A stretch of DNA of 9,327 nucleotides from an uncultured Bacteroidales bacterium (GTDB taxonomy: Bacteria; Bacteroidota; Bacteroidia; Bacteroidales; UBA932): assembly GCA_905235615.1 (NCBI GenBank), contig CAJOMB010000052.1:1-9327 (forward strand), written 5' to 3'. Below are positions 1 through 6,414 of the stretch, piece after piece. Position numbers and translations under genes: made by a program. The notes under the pieces were generated by a model. It was not told the origin of the DNA. It searched no databases and was given only the letters and a program-made list of their open reading frames with translations. The first letter of the stretch is position 1. Every line of letters starts with the position of its first letter.

Positions 1-2337
1 TACGCCTACATGCCCATCGCCGACGTGACGGACTATTCCGCCGATTTTTATCTCCAGAACGTACGCAGCGCCTTTGAGACGCGCAAGGAGATGAATTGGG
101 GCGTGCCGGAGCGGGAATTCCGCCATTTCGTGCTGCCGCTTCGCGTGAACAACGAGAGCCTGGACAGCGCCCGCATCGTCTTCAGCCGGGAGCTCAAGCC
201 CCGCATCCAGGGCATGTCCATGAAGGACGCCATCCTGGAGGTGAACCACTGGTGCCACGAGAAAGTGACATACACGCCTTCTGACGGCCGTACCTCCTCT
301 CCGCTGAACCTGGTCAAGAATGCCCTGGGCCGCTGCGGGGAGCAGTCCACCTTCTGCGTCACCGCCCTCCGTTCCGTGGGCATCCCGGCCCGTCAGGTCT
401 ATACCCCCCGCTGGGCTCACACGGACGACAACCACGCCTGGGTGGAAGCCTGGGCCGACGGGCAGTGGTACTTCCTGGGCGCCTGCGAGCCTGAGCCCGT
501 GCTGAATCTGGGCTGGTTCAACGCCCCCGCTTCCCGCGCCATGCTCATGCACACCAAGGTCTTCGGCAAGTACGACGGCCCCGAAGAGGTGGTGCTGGAA
601 AGCCCCAACTTCACGGAGGTGAACCTCATTGACAATTACGCCAAGACGGCCCGCATCGACTTCCGGGTGGTCTGGGCCGACAATGCCCCCGACAACCTGG
701 CCGGCAAGCCCGTGGAGGGCGCCCGCGTGGACTTCTGCATCTACAATTATGCAGAGTTCTACCCCGCCGTTTCCAAGTACACGGATGCCGACGGCCGCAC
801 CTTCACCAGCGCCGGCCTGGGAGATATGCTGGTATGGGCCTCCAAGGACCGCTGCTTTGGCTATACCCGGGTTTCCTTCGGCAAGGATACGGAAGCCGTC
901 ATCACCCTCAGCTATTTGGTGGGGGACAAGTTCGCCGGTCCCGAGGGCGTGAAGGAAGCCTTCGCCCTGGTTCCTCCGCCGGAAGCCGTTACCCTTCCGG
1001 AGGTGACGCCCGAGCAGCGCGCCCGGAACGACGTCCGTTTTGCCTATGAAGATTCCCTCCGCCATGCCTATGAGGCCACTTTCCCGGCCGGCAACAAGGC
1101 CCGCGGCAACTGGAAAACCATAGAGGCCTTTCAGGTGACCTGCGGCAATCACGAGCGCATGGAGGAAGTGCTGAATTCCCTCAGCACCAAAGACTTCCAC
1201 GACGTTACGCCGGAAATCCTGCAGGATTATTATTCCACCCCCGTTTTCCGCGGTTCCCGCATCGAAAATGAGTTCCTCACACCCTTCTACAGCTATTTTG
1301 CGGAGAAGTTGGAGGACATTCACAGCCCCCGCGAGCTGGTGAAGTGGACAGAGGACAACATCAAGGTCTTGGACAATCCCAAGGCCTGGAACATTCCCAT
1401 GTCTCCGGCCGGCGTGTATGAGAGCCGCATAGCCCTGCCCCGTTCCCGCGACCTCTTCTTCGTGGCGGCCGCCCGTGCCAAAGGCTTCGAGGCCCGGAAA
1501 GACCTGGTCACCGGAAAGATTCAGTACAAGGAGAACGGCCGGTGGTTGGATGTGAACTTCGGCGGGGAGGCCCCTGCCGCCACGGCTCCCCAGGGTACGC
1601 TCAAGCTCACCTACAAGCCCACCAAAGCAGTGGAGAACCCTCAGTATTATACGCACTTCTCCCTTTCCAAGATAGTGGACGGACGTCCCAGCCTGCTCTC
1701 CTTCGATGAAGGCGAGGTGGACATGGGCGGCGGCGTAGACTGGGCCCATGTGTTCAAGGACGGTCACAAACTGGATGCAGGCACGTATCTGTTGGTGTCC
1801 GGAAACCGCCTCTCGGACGGCTCCGTACTGGTTTCCATGTGCTTCTTCGCCATCGAGGAAGGCAAGGAGACGGTCCAGGAGCTCCGCATCGGAGAGATAG
1901 AGGGAGCCCTGCCCGTCATCGGCCAGTTTGATGCCGAGACCAAGATTTCCGTGGAGGGGAAGGAGGTTTCCATCCTGTCCCAGATCGGTCGCGGCTACTA
2001 TGTGCTGGCCCTGCTGGATCCCGGAAAGGAACCCACCAACCATGCCCTGAGAGACCTGGCCGCCGCCCGCGAGCAGTTGGAGAGCTGGAACAGGCCCATC
2101 GTGCTTCTCTGCTCTTCCCCGGAGGCGCTCTCGATGCTTCTGAAGGAAGAAAAAGAGGGCCGATACGGGAAACTCCCCGCGACGGTCCTCTTCGGAGTGG
2201 CTCCGGAAGGGATGCTCGAAGGCGCCCGTCCGGTAGTGCTTATGGCCGACAACTTCAACCGTGTTTACTTCCGTAGCGAAGGTTACACCATCGGCTTAGG
2301 CAATCAGCTTTCCGCGGCCTCTACAGCTTTGAAATAG
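1..2337 (+). CDS. Transglutaminase-like domain protein with C-terminal thioredoxin-like domain (5' partial)
   Basis: The frame is open from base 1 (Tyr-Ala-Tyr before the first Met at 10), so the true start and any signal peptide lie left of the window. That Met looks internal because homologues, as I recall them, have sequence before it. Numbering from this Met: a transglutaminase/protease-like core spans about 68-170, with the Cys motif GRCGEQS (C109) and the His motif NHAWVEAW (H142). The third, acidic catalytic position falls in FLGACEPEP, where E160 is the likely candidate. An Ig-like or carboxypeptidase-regulatory-like stretch follows at about 232-300. A second, Cys-less transglutaminase-like segment lies at about 437-517. 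The end (about 625-775) resembles a thioredoxin fold without a CXXC pair. In Bacteroidota such proteins are usually exported. Substrate and reaction (peptidase or crosslinker) are unknown. The last 34 bases overlap the convergent nagB. Family assignment is firm, function is not. Confidence 0.85.
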   Translation, partial: YAYMPIADVTDYSADFYLQNVRSAFETRKEMNWGVPEREFRHFVLPLRVNNESLDSARIVFSRELKPRIQGMSMKDAILEVNHWCHEKVTYTPSDGRTSSPLNLVKNALGRCGEQSTFCVTALRSVGIPARQVYTPRWAHTDDNHAWVEAWADGQWYFLGACEPEPVLNLGWFNAPASRAMLMHTKVFGKYDGPEEVVLESPNFTEVNLIDNYAKTARIDFRVVWADNAPDNLAGKPVEGARVDFCIYNYAEFYPAVSKYTDADGRTFTSAGLGDMLVWASKDRCFGYTRVSFGKDTEAVITLSYLVGDKFAGPEGVKEAFALVPPPEAVTLPEVTPEQRARNDVRFAYEDSLRHAYEATFPAGNKARGNWKTIEAFQVTCGNHERMEEVLNSLSTKDFHDVTPEILQDYYSTPVFRGSRIENEFLTPFYSYFAEKLEDIHSPRELVKWTEDNIKVLDNPKAWNIPMSPAGVYESRIALPRSRDLFFVAAARAKGFEARKDLVTGKIQYKENGRWLDVNFGGEAPAATAPQGTLKLTYKPTKAVENPQYYTHFSLSKIVDGRPSLLSFDEGEVDMGGGVDWAHVFKDGHKLDAGTYLLVSGNRLSDGSVLVSMCFFAIEEGKETVQELRIGEIEGALPVIGQFDAETKISVEGKEVSILSQIGRGYYVLALLDPGKEPTNHALRDLAAAREQLESWNRPIVLLCSSPEALSMLLKEEKEGRYGKLPATVLFGVAPEGMLEGARPVVLMADNFNRVYFRSEGYTIGLGNQLSAASTALK

Positions 2338-3095
2338 CGATAAGAACTTACTTTCACCTCGCCGATGGAATTCTCGTCACAGACGATGGTTCCGGCGGGG
2401 TGATTTTGTAGTCCGCTCAGGGTGCAATAGTGGCTCATGGGGCCTTCTATGGCGGCCTGGAGGGCGCGGGCCTTCTTGGAGCCGAAGGCCAGGATCACCA
2501 CTTCCTTGGCGCTGAGCACGGTGGCGACGCCCACGGTGAGGGCCTGGGCCGGCACCTTGGAGGGGTCTCCGTCAAAGAAACGGGCATTCACTTCGCGGGT
2601 GTCCTGGGTGAGGGTGACCACGCGGGTGCGGCTTTGCAGGGAGGAGAAGGGCTCGTTGAAGGCAATGTGGCCGTCTTCGCCCACGCCGCCCAGGAAGAGG
2701 TCAAAACCGCCGGCGTCCACGATGGCCTTCTCGTAGGCGGCACATTCGACCTCCACGTCCTTGGCGTTGCCGTTCAGGATGTGGATGTTCTCCTTGGGCT
2801 CGTCAATGTGGTCGAAGAGGTTGTGGTGCATGAAGCTGTGATAGCTCTCCGGATGGCTCTCCGGCAGGCCCACGTACTCGTCCATGTTGAAAGAAATCAC
2901 GTTCTTGAAGGACACTTCCCCGGCTTTCACCATGCGGATGAGTTCGGCATAGGTCTCAAGGGGCGTGGAACCGGTGCAAAGGCCGATGACAAAGGGCTTG
3001 TCCGTAACGGCGGCCTTCTCGTTGATGCGTTTGGCAATGTAATGGGCGGCCCACAGGGAGCCTTCCTTGGAGTTGTTTCGGATGATAATTTTCAT
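2304..3095 (-). CDS. nagB: Glucosamine-6-phosphate deaminase
   Basis: NagB converts glucosamine-6-phosphate to fructose-6-phosphate plus ammonia in the cytoplasm, the step that feeds amino sugars into glycolysis. The 263-residue protein is collinear with E. coli NagB (266 residues), and every key residue falls at the same number: phosphate loop TGSTP (41-45), D72 in FNMDEYVG, D141 and H143 in GEDGHIAFNEP, E148, R158, R172 and K208. The catalytic site is therefore intact. The start at 3095 (MKIIIRNN) matches the family N-terminus. An in-frame Met at 3131 would add 12 residues encoded by a palindromic repeat and is not preferred. It is the third gene of a minus-strand operon, 41 bases after the NagB-like/PIG-L fusion gene. 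No Shine-Dalgarno is seen. Its 3' end overlaps the convergent transglutaminase-like gene by 34 bases, so a terminator for either gene must lie inside the other. Confidence 0.96.
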   Translation of the reverse strand: MKIIIRNNSKEGSLWAAHYIAKRINEKAAVTDKPFVIGLCTGSTPLETYAELIRMVKAGEVSFKNVISFNMDEYVGLPESHPESYHSFMHHNLFDHIDEPKENIHILNGNAKDVEVECAAYEKAIVDAGGFDLFLGGVGEDGHIAFNEPFSSLQSRTRVVTLTQDTREVNARFFDGDPSKVPAQALTVGVATVLSAKEVVILAFGSKKARALQAAIEGPMSHYCTLSGLQNHPAGTIVCDENSIGEVKVSSYRYFKAVEAAES

Positions 3096-3110
3096 GGTGC
3101 TGTGGTTTAG

Positions 3111-3134
3111 ATGCCCGGTCATGCCGGGCATGAC
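3111..3134 (-). repeat. REP-like palindromic element between fusion gene and nagB
   Basis: The 41-base gap before nagB is mostly palindrome. On the plus strand ATGCCCGG (3111-3118) and CCGGGCAT (3124-3131) are perfect 8-base arms around a 5-base loop. An overlapping alternative pairs GTCATGCC (3118-3125) with GGCATGAC (3127-3134) around one base. Only one hairpin can form at a time. The minus-strand reading, GTCATGCCCGGC followed by TGACCGGGCAT, resembles small dispersed palindromic repeats known from several bacterial phyla, but other copies cannot be seen in this window. In the mRNA the hairpin sits just upstream of the nagB start and could attenuate, stabilise or partly terminate. There is no U-tract after it, so an intrinsic terminator is unlikely. 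Confidence 0.65.
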
Positions 3135-3136
3135 GT

Positions 3137-5062
3137 TCAGTAGAGTTTCAAAAATACTTCGATGGCCTGGTATTCCGCCATACCCAGCAGGTCGTAGAGC
3201 TTGGCGGTGTTGGAGGTGCGTTCCTCGGCCCTCTGCCAGAACTCGCGCGGGTCTTCACCGGGGAAGGGCACGATGTCTTTCTGGGACAGGTGGCGGAAGA
3301 TGGCGTGACGCTTTTTAACCACCTCGTCGGGGCTCAGCGGCACGGCCATGTCCACGCGGCCCAGTTCCCATTCCATCCAGGCGCCGCGGTACAACCATAC
3401 GTGGGTGTCCTTGATCCAATCGGCCCCTTCTTCCTTGAGCTGGTCCATGGCTTCCATGGCGGCCTCCGTGCACACGCGGTGAGTTCCGTGCGGGTCGGCC
3501 AGGTCTCCGGCCATGAACACCATGTTGGGCTTCAGCTTGGTGAGGAGGTCCTTGATGATGTCCACATCGGCCTGGGTGCGGGGATTCTTCTTGATGCCGC
3601 CGCTCTCATAGAAGGGAAGGTTGAGGAAGTGGGCGTTGGTGTTGTCGTTGAGGCCGAAGGAGCGCACGGCGCCGCGGGCTTCGCTGCGACGGATGGCGCC
3701 TTTCATTTCCAGCAGGGCCCGCGGCTCGGGAGCTCCGGGCACCTTGCTCGCCACCAGCTTCTTCACCTCGTCAAACTTGTCGGCGAAGCCCAGCTGGTAG
3801 GCGGCGTCCATGTGCTGGAGCACCACGTCGTCGTGCACGGCCACGTCGCCGGAGGTTTCGTAGGCCACGTGGACGTCATGGCCCTGGGTGGCTAAGCGGA
3901 TGAAGGTTCCGCCCATGGAAATCACGTCATCGTCCGGGTGCGGGGAAAAGATGAGCACCGTCTTGGGGTAGGGCTTGGCCGGAACGGGGCGGGTGCTGTC
4001 ATCGGCATTGGGCTTTCCTCCGGGCCAGCCGGTGATGGTGTGCTGGAGGTCGTTGAAGACGTCGATATTGATTTTGTCAAAGGCGCCTTTCTGCTCCAAG
4101 AGTTCGCTGAGGCCGTTGTTCAGGTAGTCCTTTTCCGTGAGCTTGAGGATGGGTTTCCGGGTGACTTCGCACAGCCAGACCACGGCCTTGCGCACGAACT
4201 TGGGCTGCCAGTCGCAGGGGCCCACCAACCAGGGGGCCACGCTGCGCGTAAGGAGGCTGGCGGCCGTCTCGTCCACGTAGAAGGAGATATGGTCGTGCTT
4301 CTGCAGCAGGGAGGCGGGGCAGTCCGTGGTTACGGGGCCTTCGGTGATATCCTTGACCGCCTGGGCCTTGTCTTCGCCCCAGGCCATGAGGATGATGCGC
4401 TTGGCGCTGAGCATGGTGCCCACACCCACGGTAATGGCTTTGTCGGGAGTGGCGGCAATGTCGTGGTTGAAGTTGTCGCTCTGGCGTTTGCGGGAGTTGT
4501 AGGAGAGGCGGACGGCGCGGGTGCGCGTCTTTTCATCGGCCCCGGCCTCGTTGAAGCCCACCTGGCCTTTTTCGCCCACGCCAATCACCAGCAGGTCCAG
4601 ACCGCGGGCCAGGGCGTCAAATTGGGCGCAGTATTCTCCCAGCTTTTCCGGCGACACGGTTCCGTCCGGAATGTGGATGTTTTCCTTGCGGATGTCCACT
4701 TTGTCCAAAAGGGCCTCGTGGATGAGGTGGTTGCGGCTCTGGGCTTCGTCTTTGGAGGAGGGATAGTACTCGTCGATGGTCACCACCTCCACGTTCTTGA
4801 AGGAAACTTTTCCAGCCTGGTAACGCCGGGCCAGTTCGTTGTACAGGGAAGTGGGTGTGGAGCCTGTGGTAAGGCCCAGGCGGAACAGTCCGTCCTTATG
4901 GGCATTGATGGCATCCACGATGAAATCCGCGATGGCATAGGAGGCCGGACGGGATTCCGGGTACACGTGGGTCCAGATTTTCTCGTAGGAATGGAGAATG
5001 CCCGCAGGCAGGTTCTTTTCAATGAGCCCGCCTTCGTAAGGTAAAGTGAAATGCTTACTCAT
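3137..5062 (-). CDS. NagB-like / PIG-L (LmbE) de-N-acetylase fusion protein
   Basis: A 641-residue cytoplasmic two-domain protein (no signal peptide) of the type annotated as glucosamine-6-phosphate deaminase-like in Bacteroidota. Domain 1 (about 25-290) has the NagB fold: phosphate loop TTGSTP (65-70), D97 in TIDEYY and K232 matching NagB K208. However, the catalytic loop reads GEKGQVGFNE (163-172), so NagB D141 and H143 become K165 and Q167, and R172 becomes D196. Only the Glu (E172) remains. Domain 2 (about 365-590) is a PIG-L/LmbE metal-dependent de-N-acetylase with its residues intact: H375, D377 and D378 in SPHPDDD, and H525 and H528 in DPHGTH. I infer that the enzyme deacetylates an N-acetyl amino sugar, possibly its 6-phosphate, with domain 1 binding sugar phosphate rather than deaminating it. 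It starts 3 bases after the phosphodiesterase stop, suggesting translational coupling, and is followed by nagB. Confidence 0.9.
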   Translation of the reverse strand: MSKHFTLPYEGGLIEKNLPAGILHSYEKIWTHVYPESRPASYAIADFIVDAINAHKDGLFRLGLTTGSTPTSLYNELARRYQAGKVSFKNVEVVTIDEYYPSSKDEAQSRNHLIHEALLDKVDIRKENIHIPDGTVSPEKLGEYCAQFDALARGLDLLVIGVGEKGQVGFNEAGADEKTRTRAVRLSYNSRKRQSDNFNHDIAATPDKAITVGVGTMLSAKRIILMAWGEDKAQAVKDITEGPVTTDCPASLLQKHDHISFYVDETAASLLTRSVAPWLVGPCDWQPKFVRKAVVWLCEVTRKPILKLTEKDYLNNGLSELLEQKGAFDKINIDVFNDLQHTITGWPGGKPNADDSTRPVPAKPYPKTVLIFSPHPDDDVISMGGTFIRLATQGHDVHVAYETSGDVAVHDDVVLQHMDAAYQLGFADKFDEVKKLVASKVPGAPEPRALLEMKGAIRRSEARGAVRSFGLNDNTNAHFLNLPFYESGGIKKNPRTQADVDIIKDLLTKLKPNMVFMAGDLADPHGTHRVCTEAAMEAMDQLKEEGADWIKDTHVWLYRGAWMEWELGRVDMAVPLSPDEVVKKRHAIFRHLSQKDIVPFPGEDPREFWQRAEERTSNTAKLYDLLGMAEYQAIEVFLKLY

Positions 5063-5065
5063 AGG

Positions 5066-6286
5066 TTATTTGAGAATCTTTTGAATCCGTTCCAGTTTGC
5101 CGTCCACCGGGGCGGGCTTCACTCCCAGCAGCTTGCACAGCATGGGATAAAGGTCCGTATTGTGGAAGGCCGATTTCTCCCCCTCCGTAAAGGGAGCCTC
5201 ATACCCCTCCTTGAAGTCCGGCCCTACGGCGCGGAAGGCCACCATCATGTCGGTCTCGGTGGGGTCGAAGCCATGGGCGCCGTGGTTGCGGGACGGGGCG
5301 AAATTGAACTGCCAGCCCAGCTCCGGGCTCACGATGAGGTCCCCAAGCCGGTTGGAGGTGCCGTAATTCAGATAGGCGGGAACCTCTCCGTGTTTCCACA
5401 CATTCAGGTGTTCCACCTTCTTGAGGCGGTTGTACAGGCTGTCCACATAACCCTCCTTCACCCAGATGCTGGTGGGCAGGTTGCCGGAGATGCGCTCAAC
5501 CCATTCTTCGGGTACTACGTCGCGCCCAGCCACGAAGCGTTCCGGGGAAATATCCGTCATGCCATGGTCTCCGGCCAGGATGAAATTCAGGTTTTTACCG
5601 ACGGGGAGGGCCTTCAGGCGGAGGTACAGGCTATGCATGAGGCTGTCCATGTGTTCGGCCATTTCCTTGCATTCGGGAGAGAAGGGGCCGTGCACATGGC
5701 CCTGGTGGTCCGGTTCGTCAAAATAGCCCATCACCAGACGGGGACGGTCCTCCTCCGGCAGGCTCAGCAGGCGCACAATCTCGTCGCAGCGCTCCTCAAA
5801 AGTCCAGTGCGGCTCTGCGTCCCAATGGCGGTAGTAGGCAGGCAGCTCGTTGCCTTCCGGCCCCACGGGGATGTCGGAGCCCACCCAGTAAACCACGCCG
5901 CATTTGACGCCCTGCTTCTGGGCGGTAATCCAGATGGGTTCTCCGCCGTAGTAACGGGGGTCGAAGCGCGCTTCATTGTCCCGGATGGCATAGTCGTGCT
6001 GTGTGTCCGGATTCCAGAAACTGTTGTTCACCAGCCCGTGGTGGTCCGGCACCAGGCCCGTCGCCATGGTGTAGTGGTTGGGGAAGGTGGAGGAGGGGAA
6101 GGACGGCTCCATGCGGGCCTTCACGCCCACGGTGGCCAAGGAATCGAAGAAGGGCATGTCGTAGTAATCGGCATAATCCCAACGGCTTCCGTCCAAGGAT
6201 ATGATAACGGTATAGTGGTCTTTTTTGCTTTGGCAGGAGGCCCCCAGAAGGCCGGCCAGGAGAATCAAGCAGAGAACTTTACGCAT
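5066..6286 (-). CDS. Type I phosphodiesterase/nucleotide pyrophosphatase (ENPP-type) lipoprotein
   Basis: A 406-residue member of the alkaline phosphatase superfamily, nucleotide pyrophosphatase/phosphodiesterase branch. These enzymes hydrolyse phosphodiesters or pyrophosphates with two zinc ions and a Thr nucleophile. The full metal site is visible: D32 in SLDGSRWD, nucleophile T67 in PSSTFPNHY, D190 and H194 in YFDEPDHQGH, D240 and H241 in AGDHGM, and H338 in GAHGFDP. The N-terminus MRKVLCLILLAGLLGASC is a lipoprotein signal with Cys18 as the lipidated residue. The Gly at -3 is slightly off the usual lipobox, so a plain signal peptide remains possible. Either way the protein should act outside the cytoplasm. 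It is the first gene of the minus-strand operon, with a promoter candidate at 6306-6337. The substrate is unknown. Clustering with amino-sugar enzymes hints at a sugar- or lipid-linked phosphodiester, which is inference only. Confidence 0.9.
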   Translation of the reverse strand: MRKVLCLILLAGLLGASCQSKKDHYTVIISLDGSRWDYADYYDMPFFDSLATVGVKARMEPSFPSSTFPNHYTMATGLVPDHHGLVNNSFWNPDTQHDYAIRDNEARFDPRYYGGEPIWITAQKQGVKCGVVYWVGSDIPVGPEGNELPAYYRHWDAEPHWTFEERCDEIVRLLSLPEEDRPRLVMGYFDEPDHQGHVHGPFSPECKEMAEHMDSLMHSLYLRLKALPVGKNLNFILAGDHGMTDISPERFVAGRDVVPEEWVERISGNLPTSIWVKEGYVDSLYNRLKKVEHLNVWKHGEVPAYLNYGTSNRLGDLIVSPELGWQFNFAPSRNHGAHGFDPTETDMMVAFRAVGPDFKEGYEAPFTEGEKSAFHNTDLYPMLCKLLGVKPAPVDGKLERIQKILK

Positions 6287-6305
6287 ACAAGTTAGGTTTA
6301 TCCTA

Positions 6306-6337
6306 CAAATTTCGTCAATTTCCGCCTATTTTCAAAA
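6306..6337 (-). promoter_or_regulatory. Candidate Bacteroidota promoter for the phosphodiesterase-nagB operon
   Basis: On the minus strand, TTTTG (6337-6333) is followed after exactly 19 bases by GAAATTTG (6313-6306). This resembles the Bacteroidota -33 TTTG and -7 TAnnTTTG elements with normal spacing. The first base of the -7 element is G rather than T, so the match is imperfect. Transcription would begin near 6300, leaving a leader of roughly 13-15 bases before the ATG at 6286. Confidence 0.5.
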
Positions 6338-6352
6338 TCCATTTGCCTCATT

Positions 6353-6367
6353 CGACGGAATCCGTCG
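6353..6367. promoter_or_regulatory. Perfect 15-base palindrome, candidate operator
   Basis: CGACGGA-A-TCCGTCG is a perfect inverted repeat (7-base arms, 1-base centre) in the divergent gap. It lies about 50-60 bases upstream of both predicted transcription starts, where an activator shared by the two operons could bind. No regulator gene is adjacent in the window. A chance palindrome of this size in one short gap is unlikely but not excluded. Confidence 0.4.
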
Positions 6368-6400
6368 GGTCCTCCGCTCAAATATTACGGAAGAAAATTG

Positions 6401-6408
6401 TATCTTTG
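6401..6408 (+). promoter_or_regulatory. Bacteroidota -7 promoter element of the barrel-symporter operon
   Basis: TATCTTTG matches the Bacteroidota primary sigma -7 consensus TAnnTTTG exactly and ends 6 bases before the ATG at 6415. The position 19-21 bases upstream, where a -33 TTTG should be, reads CGCTCAAATA and is not a match, so activation by a bound regulator is possible. Transcription should start within a few bases of the start codon, giving an almost leaderless mRNA. Confidence 0.65.
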
Positions 6409-6414
6409 CGTCTG

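Noticed and set aside
10..12. ATG at 10 as the real start of the transglutaminase-like gene
   Set aside because: The frame is open to base 1, there is no signal peptide after this Met, and homologues I recall extend upstream. The gene is treated as 5' partial.
2355..2398. Imperfect inverted repeat GCC..GGAA / TTCC..GGC just after the transglutaminase-like gene, as a terminator
   Set aside because: The stem has mismatches and a long loop, there is no T-tract, and it lies inside the nagB coding sequence.
3096..3131. Upstream nagB start adding the residues MPGMTGHLNHST
   Set aside because: The extension is encoded by the palindromic repeat and is absent from classical NagB. The protein starting at 3095 aligns with E. 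coli NagB residue for residue.
3938..6295. Long plus-strand open frames (about 368 and 414 codons) opposite the fusion and phosphodiesterase genes
   Set aside because: They mirror well-recognised minus-strand genes. Their Gly/Val/His-rich translations match no family and are expected from GC-rich codon bias on the opposite strand.
6343..6414. Upstream start of the barrel gene at 6343
   Set aside because: It would put 24 mostly polar residues before a clear signal peptide and would lie upstream of the TATCTTTG promoter element.
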